Under the pieces are notes generated by a model. That model was not told where the DNA came from. It did no database searches and was given only the letters and a program-made list of their open reading frames with translations. Position numbers and translations under genes: made by a program. Source: CAVUCH01 sp963739995 (GTDB lineage: Bacteria > Acidobacteriota > Vicinamibacteria > Vicinamibacterales > JAENWD01). From it: a DNA stretch of 64,000 nt. Below, one piece after another: positions 36,784 through 45,230 of the stretch. Location: the NCBI GenBank assembly GCA_963739995.1, contig CAVUCH010000022.1:62001-126000 (forward strand). Direction: 5' to 3'. Position 1 is the first letter of the stretch; each line of letters starts with the position of its first letter.

Positions 36784-38404
36784 ATGCTGAGACGTGTCCT
36801 GTCCCCTGTCCTTCTCTTCCTGGTGCTGCCCTCTACCGATGCCACAGCTGATACCTATCCACGCCAGCCGGGCGTTGACGCCATCCATTACGTGTTCGGG
36901 CTCACGATCACCGATACCAGCAACGAAATCGCCGGCGAGTGCACCGCCACGTTGAAGATGAGGGCGGATGGCGTCCACGAGGTGTTGCTGGATCTCGCCT
37001 CCGCGTCGGACGGCAAGGGGATGACCGTGGAGGGCGTGACGGGTGCCGCTGGTGCGCTGCAGTACACGCACACCGCGGACCGGCTGCGCATCGCGTTGGG
37101 CACGCCGGCGCCGGCTGGACACGAAGTGCGCGTAACCGTGCGCTACAGGGGCGTGCCGGCAGACGGTCTGCGCCTGATCGACAACATGCATGGCGAGCGG
37201 ACGATCTTCAGCGAGAGCTGGCCCGATCGCGGGCGCCAGTGGCTGCCGATGATCGACCATCCGTACGACAAGGCTACGGGCGAGTTCATCGTCACGGCGC
37301 CTGCGCATTACCAGGTCGTAGCGAATGGCCTGCTGCTCGAGGAAGTGGATCTGCCCGGCGGCGTGCGCCGCACGCACTGGAAGCAGTCCGTGCCGATCGC
37401 CTCCTGGCTGTACGCGCTCGGGGTCGCACGGTTTGCCACGCACCACTACGATGTCGTACGGGGTATCCCCCAGCAAGCATGGGTGTTCCCCCAGGATGTG
37501 GAGGAGGGATACCGGGGATTCGAGTTCACCGGCCGGCGCGCCTTCGAGTACTTCAGCGACTGGATCGGGCCGTACTCGTACGAGAAGTTGGCACACGTCG
37601 AGGCTGCCGGGATCAACGGCGGCATGGAATCGGCGTCGGCCATCATGTACGGCGAGAAGGGGGTCAGGCAGGGGCGTCCGCCCGTTGTCCACGAAGTCGC
37701 CCACCAGTGGTGGGGCAATGCCGTGACCGAGAGCGACTGGGACGACGTGTGGCTGAGCGAGGGATTCGCGACGTATTTTACGCACTTGTTCACGGAGCAG
37801 TTCGGCGGCCGCGACGCCTTCGTGCAGGAACTGAAAAACAGTCTGCCGATCATCATCAAGACACAGGACGAGAACCCGGGCGCGCCCATTGTGCACCGCA
37901 CGCTCGCGGACATGAGCAAGGTTACGAGCCGCCTGACGTACCACAAAGGCGCGTGGACACTGCACATGCTTCGCGGCATCATCGGTACGGAGACGTTCTG
38001 GACGGGCATTCGGGATTACTACCGCCGGTACAGGGATCGCAACGTGTCGACGGCCGACTTCCGTCAGGTGATGGAGCAGGCCTCCGGGCAGCAGCTCTCG
38101 TGGTTCTTCGATCAGTGGCTGAATCGGGCGGGCATTCCGACCGTCGCCGGCAGCTGGCGCTATGACGCTGCGGCACGGCAGGTGGAGATCGAATTGTCGC
38201 AGACGCAGGCCGCCGACGCGTACCGGCTCCCGATCGACGTGGGCATCACCCAGCCGGACGGAAAAGTGCGCGTCGAACGGGTGGATCTCGCCGGACGTAC
38301 GGGCCGGTTCAGGGTAGAAGGCCGACGTAGAGCCTGGCACGCTCACGCTCGATCCGAATACCTGGGTGCTGATGCAGGCAGGCCCGTTTGCGAAACGGCC
38401 GTGA
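36784..38404 (+). CDS. M1-family metallopeptidase, secreted (one +1 frameshift near the end)
   Basis: A signal peptide (MLRRVLSPVLLFLVLP) precedes an M1 N-domain and the catalytic domain with HEVAHQWW (His303, Glu304, His307) and the third zinc ligand Glu326 in LSEGFATYF. The exopeptidase motif is GGMES instead of GAMEN. After FRVE near 38320 the frame must move by one base to reach PGTLTLDPNTWVLMQAGPF and a TGA at 38402-38404 that overlaps the next gene. Without correction the frame runs falsely into the phosphotriesterase-like gene. Corrected length is about 539 residues. Confidence 0.87.
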
Positions 38405-38430
38405 GCAGACGTGCAGACGCAGGAGGGGCA

Positions 38431-39459
38431 GTGAGTCTCACGAGACGTGCGTTCGTACGGGCCGCGGTCGCCGGCGCGGTGGGCAGCACCATCCACGCTG
38501 AGAGCGTCCTTCGCGCCGCGCCCGCCCTACCCACCATCCAGACGGTGCTCGGGCCAGCCTCATCGGAGACGCTTGGTCCTACCCTCATGCACGAGCACCT
38601 GCTCGTGGACTTCGTCGGCGCCGATCGGGTGAGCCGCAATCGTTACGACGCCAGCGAGGTCTTCAGGCGCGTGCTCCCGTTCCTCGAACAGGCACGGGCG
38701 AAAGGGCTGCACACGCTCGTCGACTGCACCCCGGCGTGGCTCGGTCGCGATCCGGAGCTGCTGCGCCGCCTGTCGCAGGCCAGCGGAATTGCCGTTGTGA
38801 CGAACACGGGTTACTACGGAGCGGCGGACGACAAGTTCGTGCCGGCGCACGCCCGTACGGAGTCGGCAGAGCAGTTGGCCGCGCGATGGATCGCCGAAGC
38901 GACCGACGGGATCGAAGGCACCGGGATCCGACCCGGGTTCATGAAGATCGGCGTGGATGCGGGGCCGCTGTCGGAGATCGACGCCAAGCTGGTGCGTGCC
39001 GCGGCGCTGACCCACGCGGCGACGGGACTGCGCATCCACTCGCACACGGGCGATGGAGTGGCAGCCGTCGCGCAACTCGATCTCCTCGAGTCGCTCGATG
39101 TTCCGCCCGGCGCGTTCGTCTGGGTGCACGCGCAGAACGCGAAGGACAAGGCCGTGCACGTGGCTGCAGCGCGCCGCGGCGCGTGGGTGGAATTCGACGG
39201 CGTCTCGGACGAGTCGCTCGACGAGCACGCCGCACTGGTGCTGCACATGCGCGCCCAGGGGCTCCTCGGTCGCGTGCTCGTGTCCCAGGACGCGGGGTGG
39301 TTCCATGTGGGCGAGCCGAACGGCGGCGCGTTCCGGCCGTTCACGACGATGTTCGAGCGTTTCGTCCCGATGCTGCGGCAGCAGGGCCTGAGCGAAGCAG
39401 AAAATAGGCAGCTCATCGTGGACAACCCGCGTGGGGTACTCGTCCCCCTGAGCCGCTGA
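38431..39459 (+). CDS. Phosphotriesterase-family hydrolase with Tat-type signal
   Basis: The 342-residue protein starts with a twin-arginine signal (LTRRAFVRAAVAGAVGS). It then carries the PTE metal set: LMHEHLLVDF, a carbamylatable Lys in GFMKIGVDAG, His residues in IHSHTGDG and WVHAQNAKD, and an Asp in VSQDAGWFH. Family members hydrolyse phosphotriesters or lactones; natural substrates are mostly unknown. GTG at 38431 follows AGGAGG at 38421-38426. GTG 38401, overlapping the peptidase stop, is an alternative. Confidence 0.85.
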   Translation: MSLTRRAFVRAAVAGAVGSTIHAESVLRAAPALPTIQTVLGPASSETLGPTLMHEHLLVDFVGADRVSRNRYDASEVFRRVLPFLEQARAKGLHTLVDCTPAWLGRDPELLRRLSQASGIAVVTNTGYYGAADDKFVPAHARTESAEQLAARWIAEATDGIEGTGIRPGFMKIGVDAGPLSEIDAKLVRAAALTHAATGLRIHSHTGDGVAAVAQLDLLESLDVPPGAFVWVHAQNAKDKAVHVAAARRGAWVEFDGVSDESLDEHAALVLHMRAQGLLGRVLVSQDAGWFHVGEPNGGAFRPFTTMFERFVPMLRQQGLSEAENRQLIVDNPRGVLVPLSR

Positions 39460-39522
39460 ATGGGCTCGTGCGGCGACGCACGGTGCCGGACGGTGGCCGC
39501 GGTCCGCACCCGTTGGCCGGGT

Positions 39523-40003
39523 TCAGAACGCGTACGCGAGAAGCAGAATGCCCAGGATGATGCATGCGATCGCGTATTTCACGACGGTCCCCAGGACGAA
39601 CCCGATGAGCACGCCGGTGCTGGCGCGGGCCGCTCGGCGCAGCTCCTGGTCACGCGCGAACTCGAACGCCGCGGCGCCGAGCGCGGGGCCGAACACGAGG
39701 CCGGGCAGGCCGAGGGGAAGGCCGACAAGCAGCCCGAGCACCGCGCCGGCCATTCCCCACCGTGACGCACCGCCGCGTTTCGCGCCGAGCACGCCCGCGA
39801 CGTGGTCCAGGACCCGAGCCGATCACGGCGAGCACGGCGATCACCGCGAGCGACCAGTAGCCCACACGCGTGAAGCCGTCTGCCGCTGCAATTGCCACCG
39901 CGCCGAGGAAGACGAGCGGCATGCCCGGGAGCAGTGGCAGCAGCAGGCCCGCGAGTCCGACTGCGATCAGGACGGCGCCGATGGCGAGCCATGCGAGGGA
40001 CAT
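39523..40003 (-). CDS. DUF456 membrane protein (one +1 frameshift)
   Basis: The first frame (from ATG 40003) encodes hydrophobic MSLAWLAIGAVLIAVGLAG and LLPGMPLVFLGAVAIAA. The next encodes GAVLGLLVGLPLGLPGLVFGP and LIGFVLGTVVKYAIAC, together the four-helix DUF456 pattern with its Gly-rich repeats. Removing one G of the run at 39813-39815 joins ...VIGS to VLDHVAGVLGAKR and gives about 159 residues, the normal size. The function of DUF456 is unknown. It is convergent with the phosphotriesterase-like gene. Confidence 0.8.
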
Positions 40004-40069
40004 GAGCGAGAGAGTCTACAACGGCCGCCGCTCACCGTGTGCGGCCTCCGTGCTCCACGGGCTGTTGCA

Positions 40070-40714
40070 ATGCAGCTGCGGCGTGCGGTGGTGAGCGAAG
40101 CCCGGCCGGTCTCCGCTTCGGTTCGAGCGCTCTTTGGCGACATCGACATCTACCTGTTCGATCAGTTGCTGCGCGGCCGGTTCGACACGCGCCGCCGCGT
40201 GCTCGACGCCGGGTGTGGCGGTGGACGGAATCTGCCGTACTTCCTCGCACACGGCTTCGACATCTTTGCGATCGACGGCGATCCCGACGCTGTGGCTGCG
40301 GTGGCGGGGCTGGTCGCGGCGGCCGCGCCGCACCTCTCAGCGGACCATGTGAGGCTGGGTCGCGTGGATGCGCTCCCGTGGCCGGACGGCTCGATGGACG
40401 CGGTGATCTCGAGCGCGGTTTTGCACTTTGCCCGCGACCTGGAGCACTTCCGGGCCATGGTGGACGAGATGTGGCGCGTGCTCGCTGCCGGCGGCTTCCT
40501 CTTCGCGCGCCTGGCCACCAGCATCGGCCTCGAGAATCGGCTCGACGCCGCGGTCGGCCGCGTACGGCTGCCGGATGGCAGCGAGCGATTCGTTGTCGAC
40601 GAGCGGACGCTGCTTGCGATCTCCCGGTCCCTCGGCGGGCGCCTGCTGGATCCGCTGAAGACCACGAATGTCCAGCACCAGCGCGCGATGACCACATGGG
40701 TGCTCGAGAAGTAG
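40070..40714 (+). CDS. Class I SAM-dependent methyltransferase
   Basis: The 214-residue protein shows motif I VLDAGCGGGRNLPYFL, an acidic loop FAIDGDPDAV, the post-I LGRVDALPWPDGSMDAVIS and an LHFARDLEHF motif typical of Methyltransf_11 members. The substrate is unknown. ATG at 40070 was taken; GTG at 40088 or 40091 would also keep all motifs. It is divergent from DUF456, with about 66 nt between the starts, and convergent with yaeQ. Confidence 0.82.
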   Translation: MQLRRAVVSEARPVSASVRALFGDIDIYLFDQLLRGRFDTRRRVLDAGCGGGRNLPYFLAHGFDIFAIDGDPDAVAAVAGLVAAAAPHLSADHVRLGRVDALPWPDGSMDAVISSAVLHFARDLEHFRAMVDEMWRVLAAGGFLFARLATSIGLENRLDAAVGRVRLPDGSERFVVDERTLLAISRSLGGRLLDPLKTTNVQHQRAMTTWVLEK

Positions 40715-40760
40715 ACGGATTCCGCAGTGCGGGCTCGCCGCGCCACCCGCACCGGGCTGC

Positions 40761-41300
40761 TCAACCCAGAACGTGGCGGATGAGTGCGCCCGTAATCGTG
40801 GTGGACCCGATCGCCACGAAGAGCTCGCGCTCAGTCACCGCCAGGCTGAACGCGACACGGCGATCCAGCTGTGCGACCAGCGCGGAGAGCACCCCCCGGT
40901 CGACGGCCCAGAGCTCAATCTCCTGCGACCGGTGGATGCGCGCGCCGTTCAGCCGCGCGAGATACTGAGTAGGCTCCTTGTGCATGTACACCGCCACGCG
41001 TGCCGAGGCCTTCGACGCCTTGTGCAGCCGCGCGGCATCCGGAGACCCGATGTCGACCCAGGCGCGAAGGGTGCCAGTCACGTCACGGACCGAGATCGCC
41101 GGTTCCTCGGGGTCCGAGAGTCCACGCGAGAACTCGATGCCCTCTTCGTACTCCAGCGCGTAGGCGAGAACGCGGGTGAGGAGGTAGTCCTCCGATTCGG
41201 ATGGATGCCGCGCCACGCGCAGCGCCAGCGACTCGTACACACCGCGGTCGGCATCGGCGAGGTCGATGTCGAAGTGATGGATGGTCGACGTAAGCGCCAC
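40761..41300 (-). CDS. yaeQ: YaeQ family protein
   Basis: From GTG at 41300 the 179 residues read MALTSTIHHFDIDLADADRG, and RVARHPSESEDYLLTRVLAYAL, EGIEFSRGLSDPEEPAI and WVDIGSPDAARLHKASKA are near-diagnostic of YaeQ. The family has a PD-(D/E)xK nuclease-like fold and no settled function; the E, D and K residues of that core appear kept. The frame is open 80 codons further upstream but that part is Arg-rich and not conserved. It is divergent from dnaE2. Confidence 0.9.
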   Translation of the reverse strand: MALTSTIHHFDIDLADADRGVYESLALRVARHPSESEDYLLTRVLAYALEYEEGIEFSRGLSDPEEPAISVRDVTGTLRAWVDIGSPDAARLHKASKASARVAVYMHKEPTQYLARLNGARIHRSQEIELWAVDRGVLSALVAQLDRRVAFSLAVTERELFVAIGSTTITGALIRHVLG

Positions 41301-41788
41301 AGGTGGGGGCTGCCTCACTGAGTCTGGCGTGAACTGCGGCTTTCGTCGGCGCCGTGCGTACGCCGGGCGAGGTGCCCGTCGAACGCTTCTGCGAAAACGC
41401 GCCGTTGTTCCGCGCTGCCGAGCATGAGCAGTTCCGCGTCGTGTTTCATGCGGGCGACGGTGATGGTAACCCGGCGCACGGTCACACCCGGAACCGGGTG
41501 CTTGATCTGCCGGAGTCTGCGCGGTATGCTTGGCGAACAAAAAGCGAAGATGTGCGCCAGCGCCCCCAGCCGTGTCCTCCTACATCGAACTCCACGCCGC
41601 CTCGGCCTTCAGCTTTCTGCAGGGCGCCTCGCTTCCCGAGACGCTGGTCGACCGTGCCGCCGCTCTCGGCTACCCGGCGCTGGCGCTGCTCGACCGGGAT
41701 GGGGTCTACGGCGCGCCGCGCTTTCACCGGGCGGCAACGTCGGTCGGAATGCAGCCGATTGTGGGCGCGGAGTTGACGATGGGGCGGC

Positions 41789-41883
41789 GGCTCCAGGCGA
41801 CCGGCTGCAGGCTCCAGGCGGCGTCCGGCGAGGTCGACGCCGGGACTGAAACAGCCTCGGAGCCCGGAGCCTGGAGCCTGGGC
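41789..41883 (+). repeat. GGCTCCAGG inverted-repeat element 1 in dnaE2
   Basis: The left arm (41789-41819) has GGCTCCAGG and GGCTGCAGGCTCCAGGC words. The right arm (41854-41881) has GGAGCCCGGAGCCTGGAGCC. A core of about 34 nt includes GGCGGCGTCC and GTCGACGCCGGG. It splits GAELTM from WVLPVLVQSAEGY and moves the frame; a net length of 3n+2 (about 95 nt) is needed. Confidence 0.85.
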
Positions 41884-43318
41884 CGAACTGGGTCCTTCCC
41901 GTCCTCGTCCAGTCCGCGGAGGGCTACCGTAACCTGAGCCGCCTCATCACGCGCATGAAGCTGCGCGCCGCGAAAGGGGAGGGAGCGCTGGCACTCGAGG
42001 AGCTCGAGGGCCACACGACGGGCCTCGTGGCGTTTGCGGGGCGCGAGGTGCTGCGGGCGCGGCGGTACGGCGTGGGCGGCCTGCTCGATCGGCTGGTGGG
42101 CATCTTCGGTCGCGCGAACGTGTACGTCGAGCTGCAGCGGCACCTGCTGCGTGACGAGGAAGCGGACAACGACTCGCTCATCGATCTCGCCGGGGCGTAT
42201 CACGTTCCCATCATCGCCACCGGCGGCGTGCGGTTCGCGATGCCGGAGGATCGCCCGCTCTTCGACGTCCTCACGTGCATCCACCACGGCCTCACGCTCC
42301 AGACGGCGGGACGCCGGCTGACCGAGAACGCCGAGCGGTACCTCAGGACGCCGGCGCAGATGGCGGCGCTGTTCCGGGATCTGCCGCACGCGATCGCCGC
42401 GACGCGCGAGCTCGCGGATCGGCTCCAGTACACGATGGCCGATCTCGGCTACCGTTTCCCCGATTATCCCGTCCCCCCGGGGGAAACGCAGGTCTCGTTT
42501 CTGCGCCGCCTCGCGCAGGTGGGCGCACGCGAGCGGTATCGTCCATACCACGATCGCGCGCGCGCGCAGGTCGCGCGCGAGCTGGACCTCATCGAGAAGC
42601 TCGATCTCGCCGGCTACTTCCTGATTGTCTGGGACATCGTCAATTTCTGCCGGCAGCACGACATCCTGGTACAGGGCCGCGGGTCGGCCGCCAACAGCGC
42701 CGTCTGCTACAGCCTCGGCATCACGGCCGTCGATCCGGTCGGCATGGACCTGCTCTTCGAGCGCTTCCTCTCGGAGGAGCGCGGTGAGTGGCCCGACATC
42801 GATCTCGACCTGCCGAGCGGCGACCGGCGCGAGCGCGCCATCCAGTACGTGTACCAGCGGTACGGCGAGCTCGGCGCCGCGATGACGGCCAATGTGATCA
42901 CGTATCGCGGCCGGAGCGCCGCGCGCGAGGTGGGGAAGGCGCTGTCGATTGATGCGGCCCAGGTCGATCGGCTCGCCAAAGCGATGAACCATTTCGAGTT
43001 CATCGATCCGTCCGATACGCTCGCACGCCACCTGCAAGTGGCCGGCGTGTCGATGGCCGATCCTCGTATGCAGCTGTTCGGCGATCTCTGGGGGCGCATG
43101 CAGGATCTGCCGCGCCATCTTGGCCAGCACTCCGGAGGCATGGTGATCTGCCAGGGCCGGCTCGATTCCGTCGTCCCGCTCGAAAACGCCAGCATGCCCG
43201 GCCGCGTCGTCGTCCAGTGGGACAAGGACGACTGCGCCGAGATGGGCATCATCAAGGTCGATCTGCTCGGCCTCGGGATGATGGCGGCGCTGCAGGAGAC
43301 GATTGCGATGATCAACTC

Positions 43319-43419
43319 GGCTCCAGGCTCCAGGCTGCAGGCTCCAGCCGGCAGTTACGAGCGTCGCGCCGGGAGCCGGAACAAGGCCTGGAGCCTGGAG
43401 CCTGGAGCCTGGAGCCTGG
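43319..43419 (+). repeat. GGCTCCAGG inverted-repeat element 2 in dnaE2
   Basis: The left arm (43319-43349) holds three GGCTCCAG and one GGCTGCAG word. The right arm (43385-43419) is five GCCTGGA words in tandem. The core is about 35 nt with CGTCGCGCCGGGA and GGAACAA. It splits TIAMINS from EVDLAHLPPDD and shifts the frame (net 3n+1, about 100 nt). Confidence 0.88.
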
Positions 43420-44328
43420 CGGCGGGCAGAGGTGGACCTGGCCCATCTCCCGCCCGACGATCCCGCCGTCTACCGCATGCTCCAGGCCGCCGAGACGATT
43501 GGCGTGTTCCAGGTCGAGTCGCGCGCGCAGATGGCGGTGCTGCCGCGGATGAAGCCGGATCACTTCTACGACCTGGTGGTGCAGGTCGCGATCATCCGCC
43601 CGGGGCCCATCGTGGGGCAGATGGTGCACCCCTATTTGAACCGGCGCGCCGGGCGTGAGGAGGTCGAGTACCCGCATCCGTCGCTCGAACCGATTCTGAA
43701 GCGCACGCTCGGCGTGCCGCTGTTCCAGGAGCAGCTCCTGCGCATGGCCATGACAGCCGCGGGTTTTACCGGCGGGCAGGCAGAGGAACTGCGCCGCGCG
43801 ATGGGGTTCAAGCGATCCGAGAAGCGGATGCGGCAGATCGAGGTACAGCTCCGCGAAGGCATGGCCCGGAACGGAATCGAGGGCGACCAGGCGGAGGCGA
43901 TCATCCGGTCGATCACCTCGTTCGCCCTCTACGGCTTCCCCGAATCCCATGCTGCGAGCTTCGCGCTGCTCGCGTATGCGAGTGCGTATTTCAAAGCGCA
44001 TTATCCGGCCGCGTTCTACACGGCACTGCTCAACAACCAGCCCATGGGCTTCTATCACCCCGCCACGCTCGTGAAGGACGCGCAGCGTCGCGGCGTGCAC
44101 TTCACGCCGATTGACGTGCAGATCTCCGGCTGGACGTGCCACGTAGACGCCGGCGGCACGATCCGCCTGGGCCTGATGTACGTGAACGGCCTGCGCGAGG
44201 ACGTCGGCCGTGCCATCGCGGCCGTGCAGCCGCCGTCCATCGCGTCGCGCGTGCGGAAACCGGAACGGTGCCCGAAATGTGGGTGCGAGGATGCGGCGAT
44301 GATCGAGGTCGACGGTGCGCACGGGGCC

Positions 44329-44430
44329 GGCTGCAGGCTCCGGACTCCGGGCTCCGGGCCATGATTACCGGCTGCAGGCGGACTGGGGGTCGATACACGG
44401 CCCGGGGCCCGAAGCCTGGAGTCTGGAGCC
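44329..44430 (+). repeat. GGCTCCAGG-type inverted-repeat element 3 in dnaE2
   Basis: This copy has degenerate arms: GGCTGCAGGCTCCGGACTCC and GGGCTCCGGG on the left, GAAGCCTGGAGTCTGGAGCC on the right (44411-44430). It is about 102 nt, so the surrounding frame is kept, but an in-frame TGA occurs at 44362. It lies between the two cysteine pairs of the zinc-ribbon insert. Confidence 0.78.
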
Positions 44431-44673
44431 GTGTGTTTCTGTAACATCTGCGCCCACGACTGGGAAGTTGCCGTCGCGGCACCGTGGCGCTTTTCGACCG
44501 TGGAGGATCTGATCCGCCGCACGGGGGTGCGCCGGGACGAGCTGGCGGTGCTGGCGGAGATCGGCGCATTGAACTCGCTCGGGCACGACCGGCGTGGTGC
44601 GTTGTGGCAGATTGAGCGCGCGGTGCAGGGCGAGCGGGGCGCTCTTCGAAGACGGCGTGGACGAGCGCGAGCA

Positions 44674-44786
44674 GGCTCCAGGCTCCAGGCTCCAGGCTCC
44701 AGGCGGCGTTCAGGCTTCGACGCACGAGCCGCCGGAATTGAGGCCGAGACAAGGCCGGGAGCCCGGAGCCGGGAGCCTGGAGCCTG
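44674..44786 (+). repeat. GGCTCCAGG inverted-repeat element 4 in dnaE2
   Basis: The left arm (44674-44704) is four GGCTCCA words in tandem; the right arm (about 44757-44786) has GGAGCCGGGAGCCTGGAGCC. The core shares GGCGGCGT, TTCGACGCA and GAGACAAGGCC with elements 1 and 2. It is in frame with no stop and would translate as REQAPGSRLQAPGG... between LFEDGVDERE and SPLAPMSP. Confidence 0.85.
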
Positions 44787-45230
44787 AGGCCAGCCCGCTG
44801 GCTCCGATGTCTCCCCGCGAGCGGATGACGGCCGATTACGCCGGCACCAGCCTCACCATCGGCCCGCACCCCATGTCGATGCGTCGCCACGATCTGGCCG
44901 CGCGCGCCGTGCAGCGGGCGATCGACCTCCCGCGCGGCCGCAATGGGCAGCGCGTGCGGACGGCCGGCATGGTGATCACGCGGCAGCGGCCGGGCACGGC
45001 CAAAGGGTTCGTCTTCCTCACCCTCGAGGACGAGACGGGCATCATCAACGTCATCATCCGGCCCGATCTCTTTACCGCAGAGCGTATGACGATCGTCGGC
45101 GCGCCGTTCCTCTTCGTGGAAGGTATCCTGCAGAATATCGACGGCGTCACCTCGGTGAAAGCCGAACGGGTCGAGTCGCTGCCAGGGCAGGATGTCGCCG
45201 TCGACTCGCACGATTTCCGATAACATCGGC

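Larger units (their letters stand above)
41572..45223 (+). pseudogene. dnaE2: Error-prone DNA polymerase DnaE2, interrupted by four repeat elements and a +1 shift
   Basis: Coding segments lie in order: PHP start YIELHAASAFSFLQGAS and DRDGVYGAPRFH; polymerase core GRGSAANSAVCYSLGIT, EWPDIDLDLPSGDRRERAIQYVY and HLGQHSGGMVI; GVFQVESRAQMAVLPRM; OB domain RQRPGTAKGFVFLTLEDETG; and the DnaE2 C-terminus SHDFR. Elements near 41789, 43319, 44329 and 44674 interrupt it; the first two change frame and the third adds a stop, and one G too many occurs at 44636-44639. Deleting about 95, 100, 102 and 114 nt plus one G leaves exactly about 1,080 codons, a normal DnaE2 size. Between core and C-terminus lies an unusual zinc-ribbon insert (CPKC...CNIC). 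It would act in damage-induced translesion synthesis. No imuA/imuB is adjacent. Whether it is dead or somehow expressed is open. Confidence 0.85.

Noticed and set aside
35875..39459. A 1,194-residue fusion of M1 peptidase and phosphotriesterase
   Set aside because: It results from an extra base near 38320. Removing it gives a normal peptidase end with TGA at 38402-38404 and a separate Tat-signal protein with its own ribosome site. The frame upstream of 36784 is also unconserved.
41535..41552. LexA-type box GCGAACAAAAAGCG before dnaE2
   Set aside because: Only the left half resembles GAACnnnnGTTC; the right half is missing, so it is not supported.
41572..45223. Inteins or group I/II introns in dnaE2
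   Set aside because: The interruptions are only about 95-114 nt, have no intein or intron core motifs, and are low-complexity inverted repeats; self-splicing elements are much longer.
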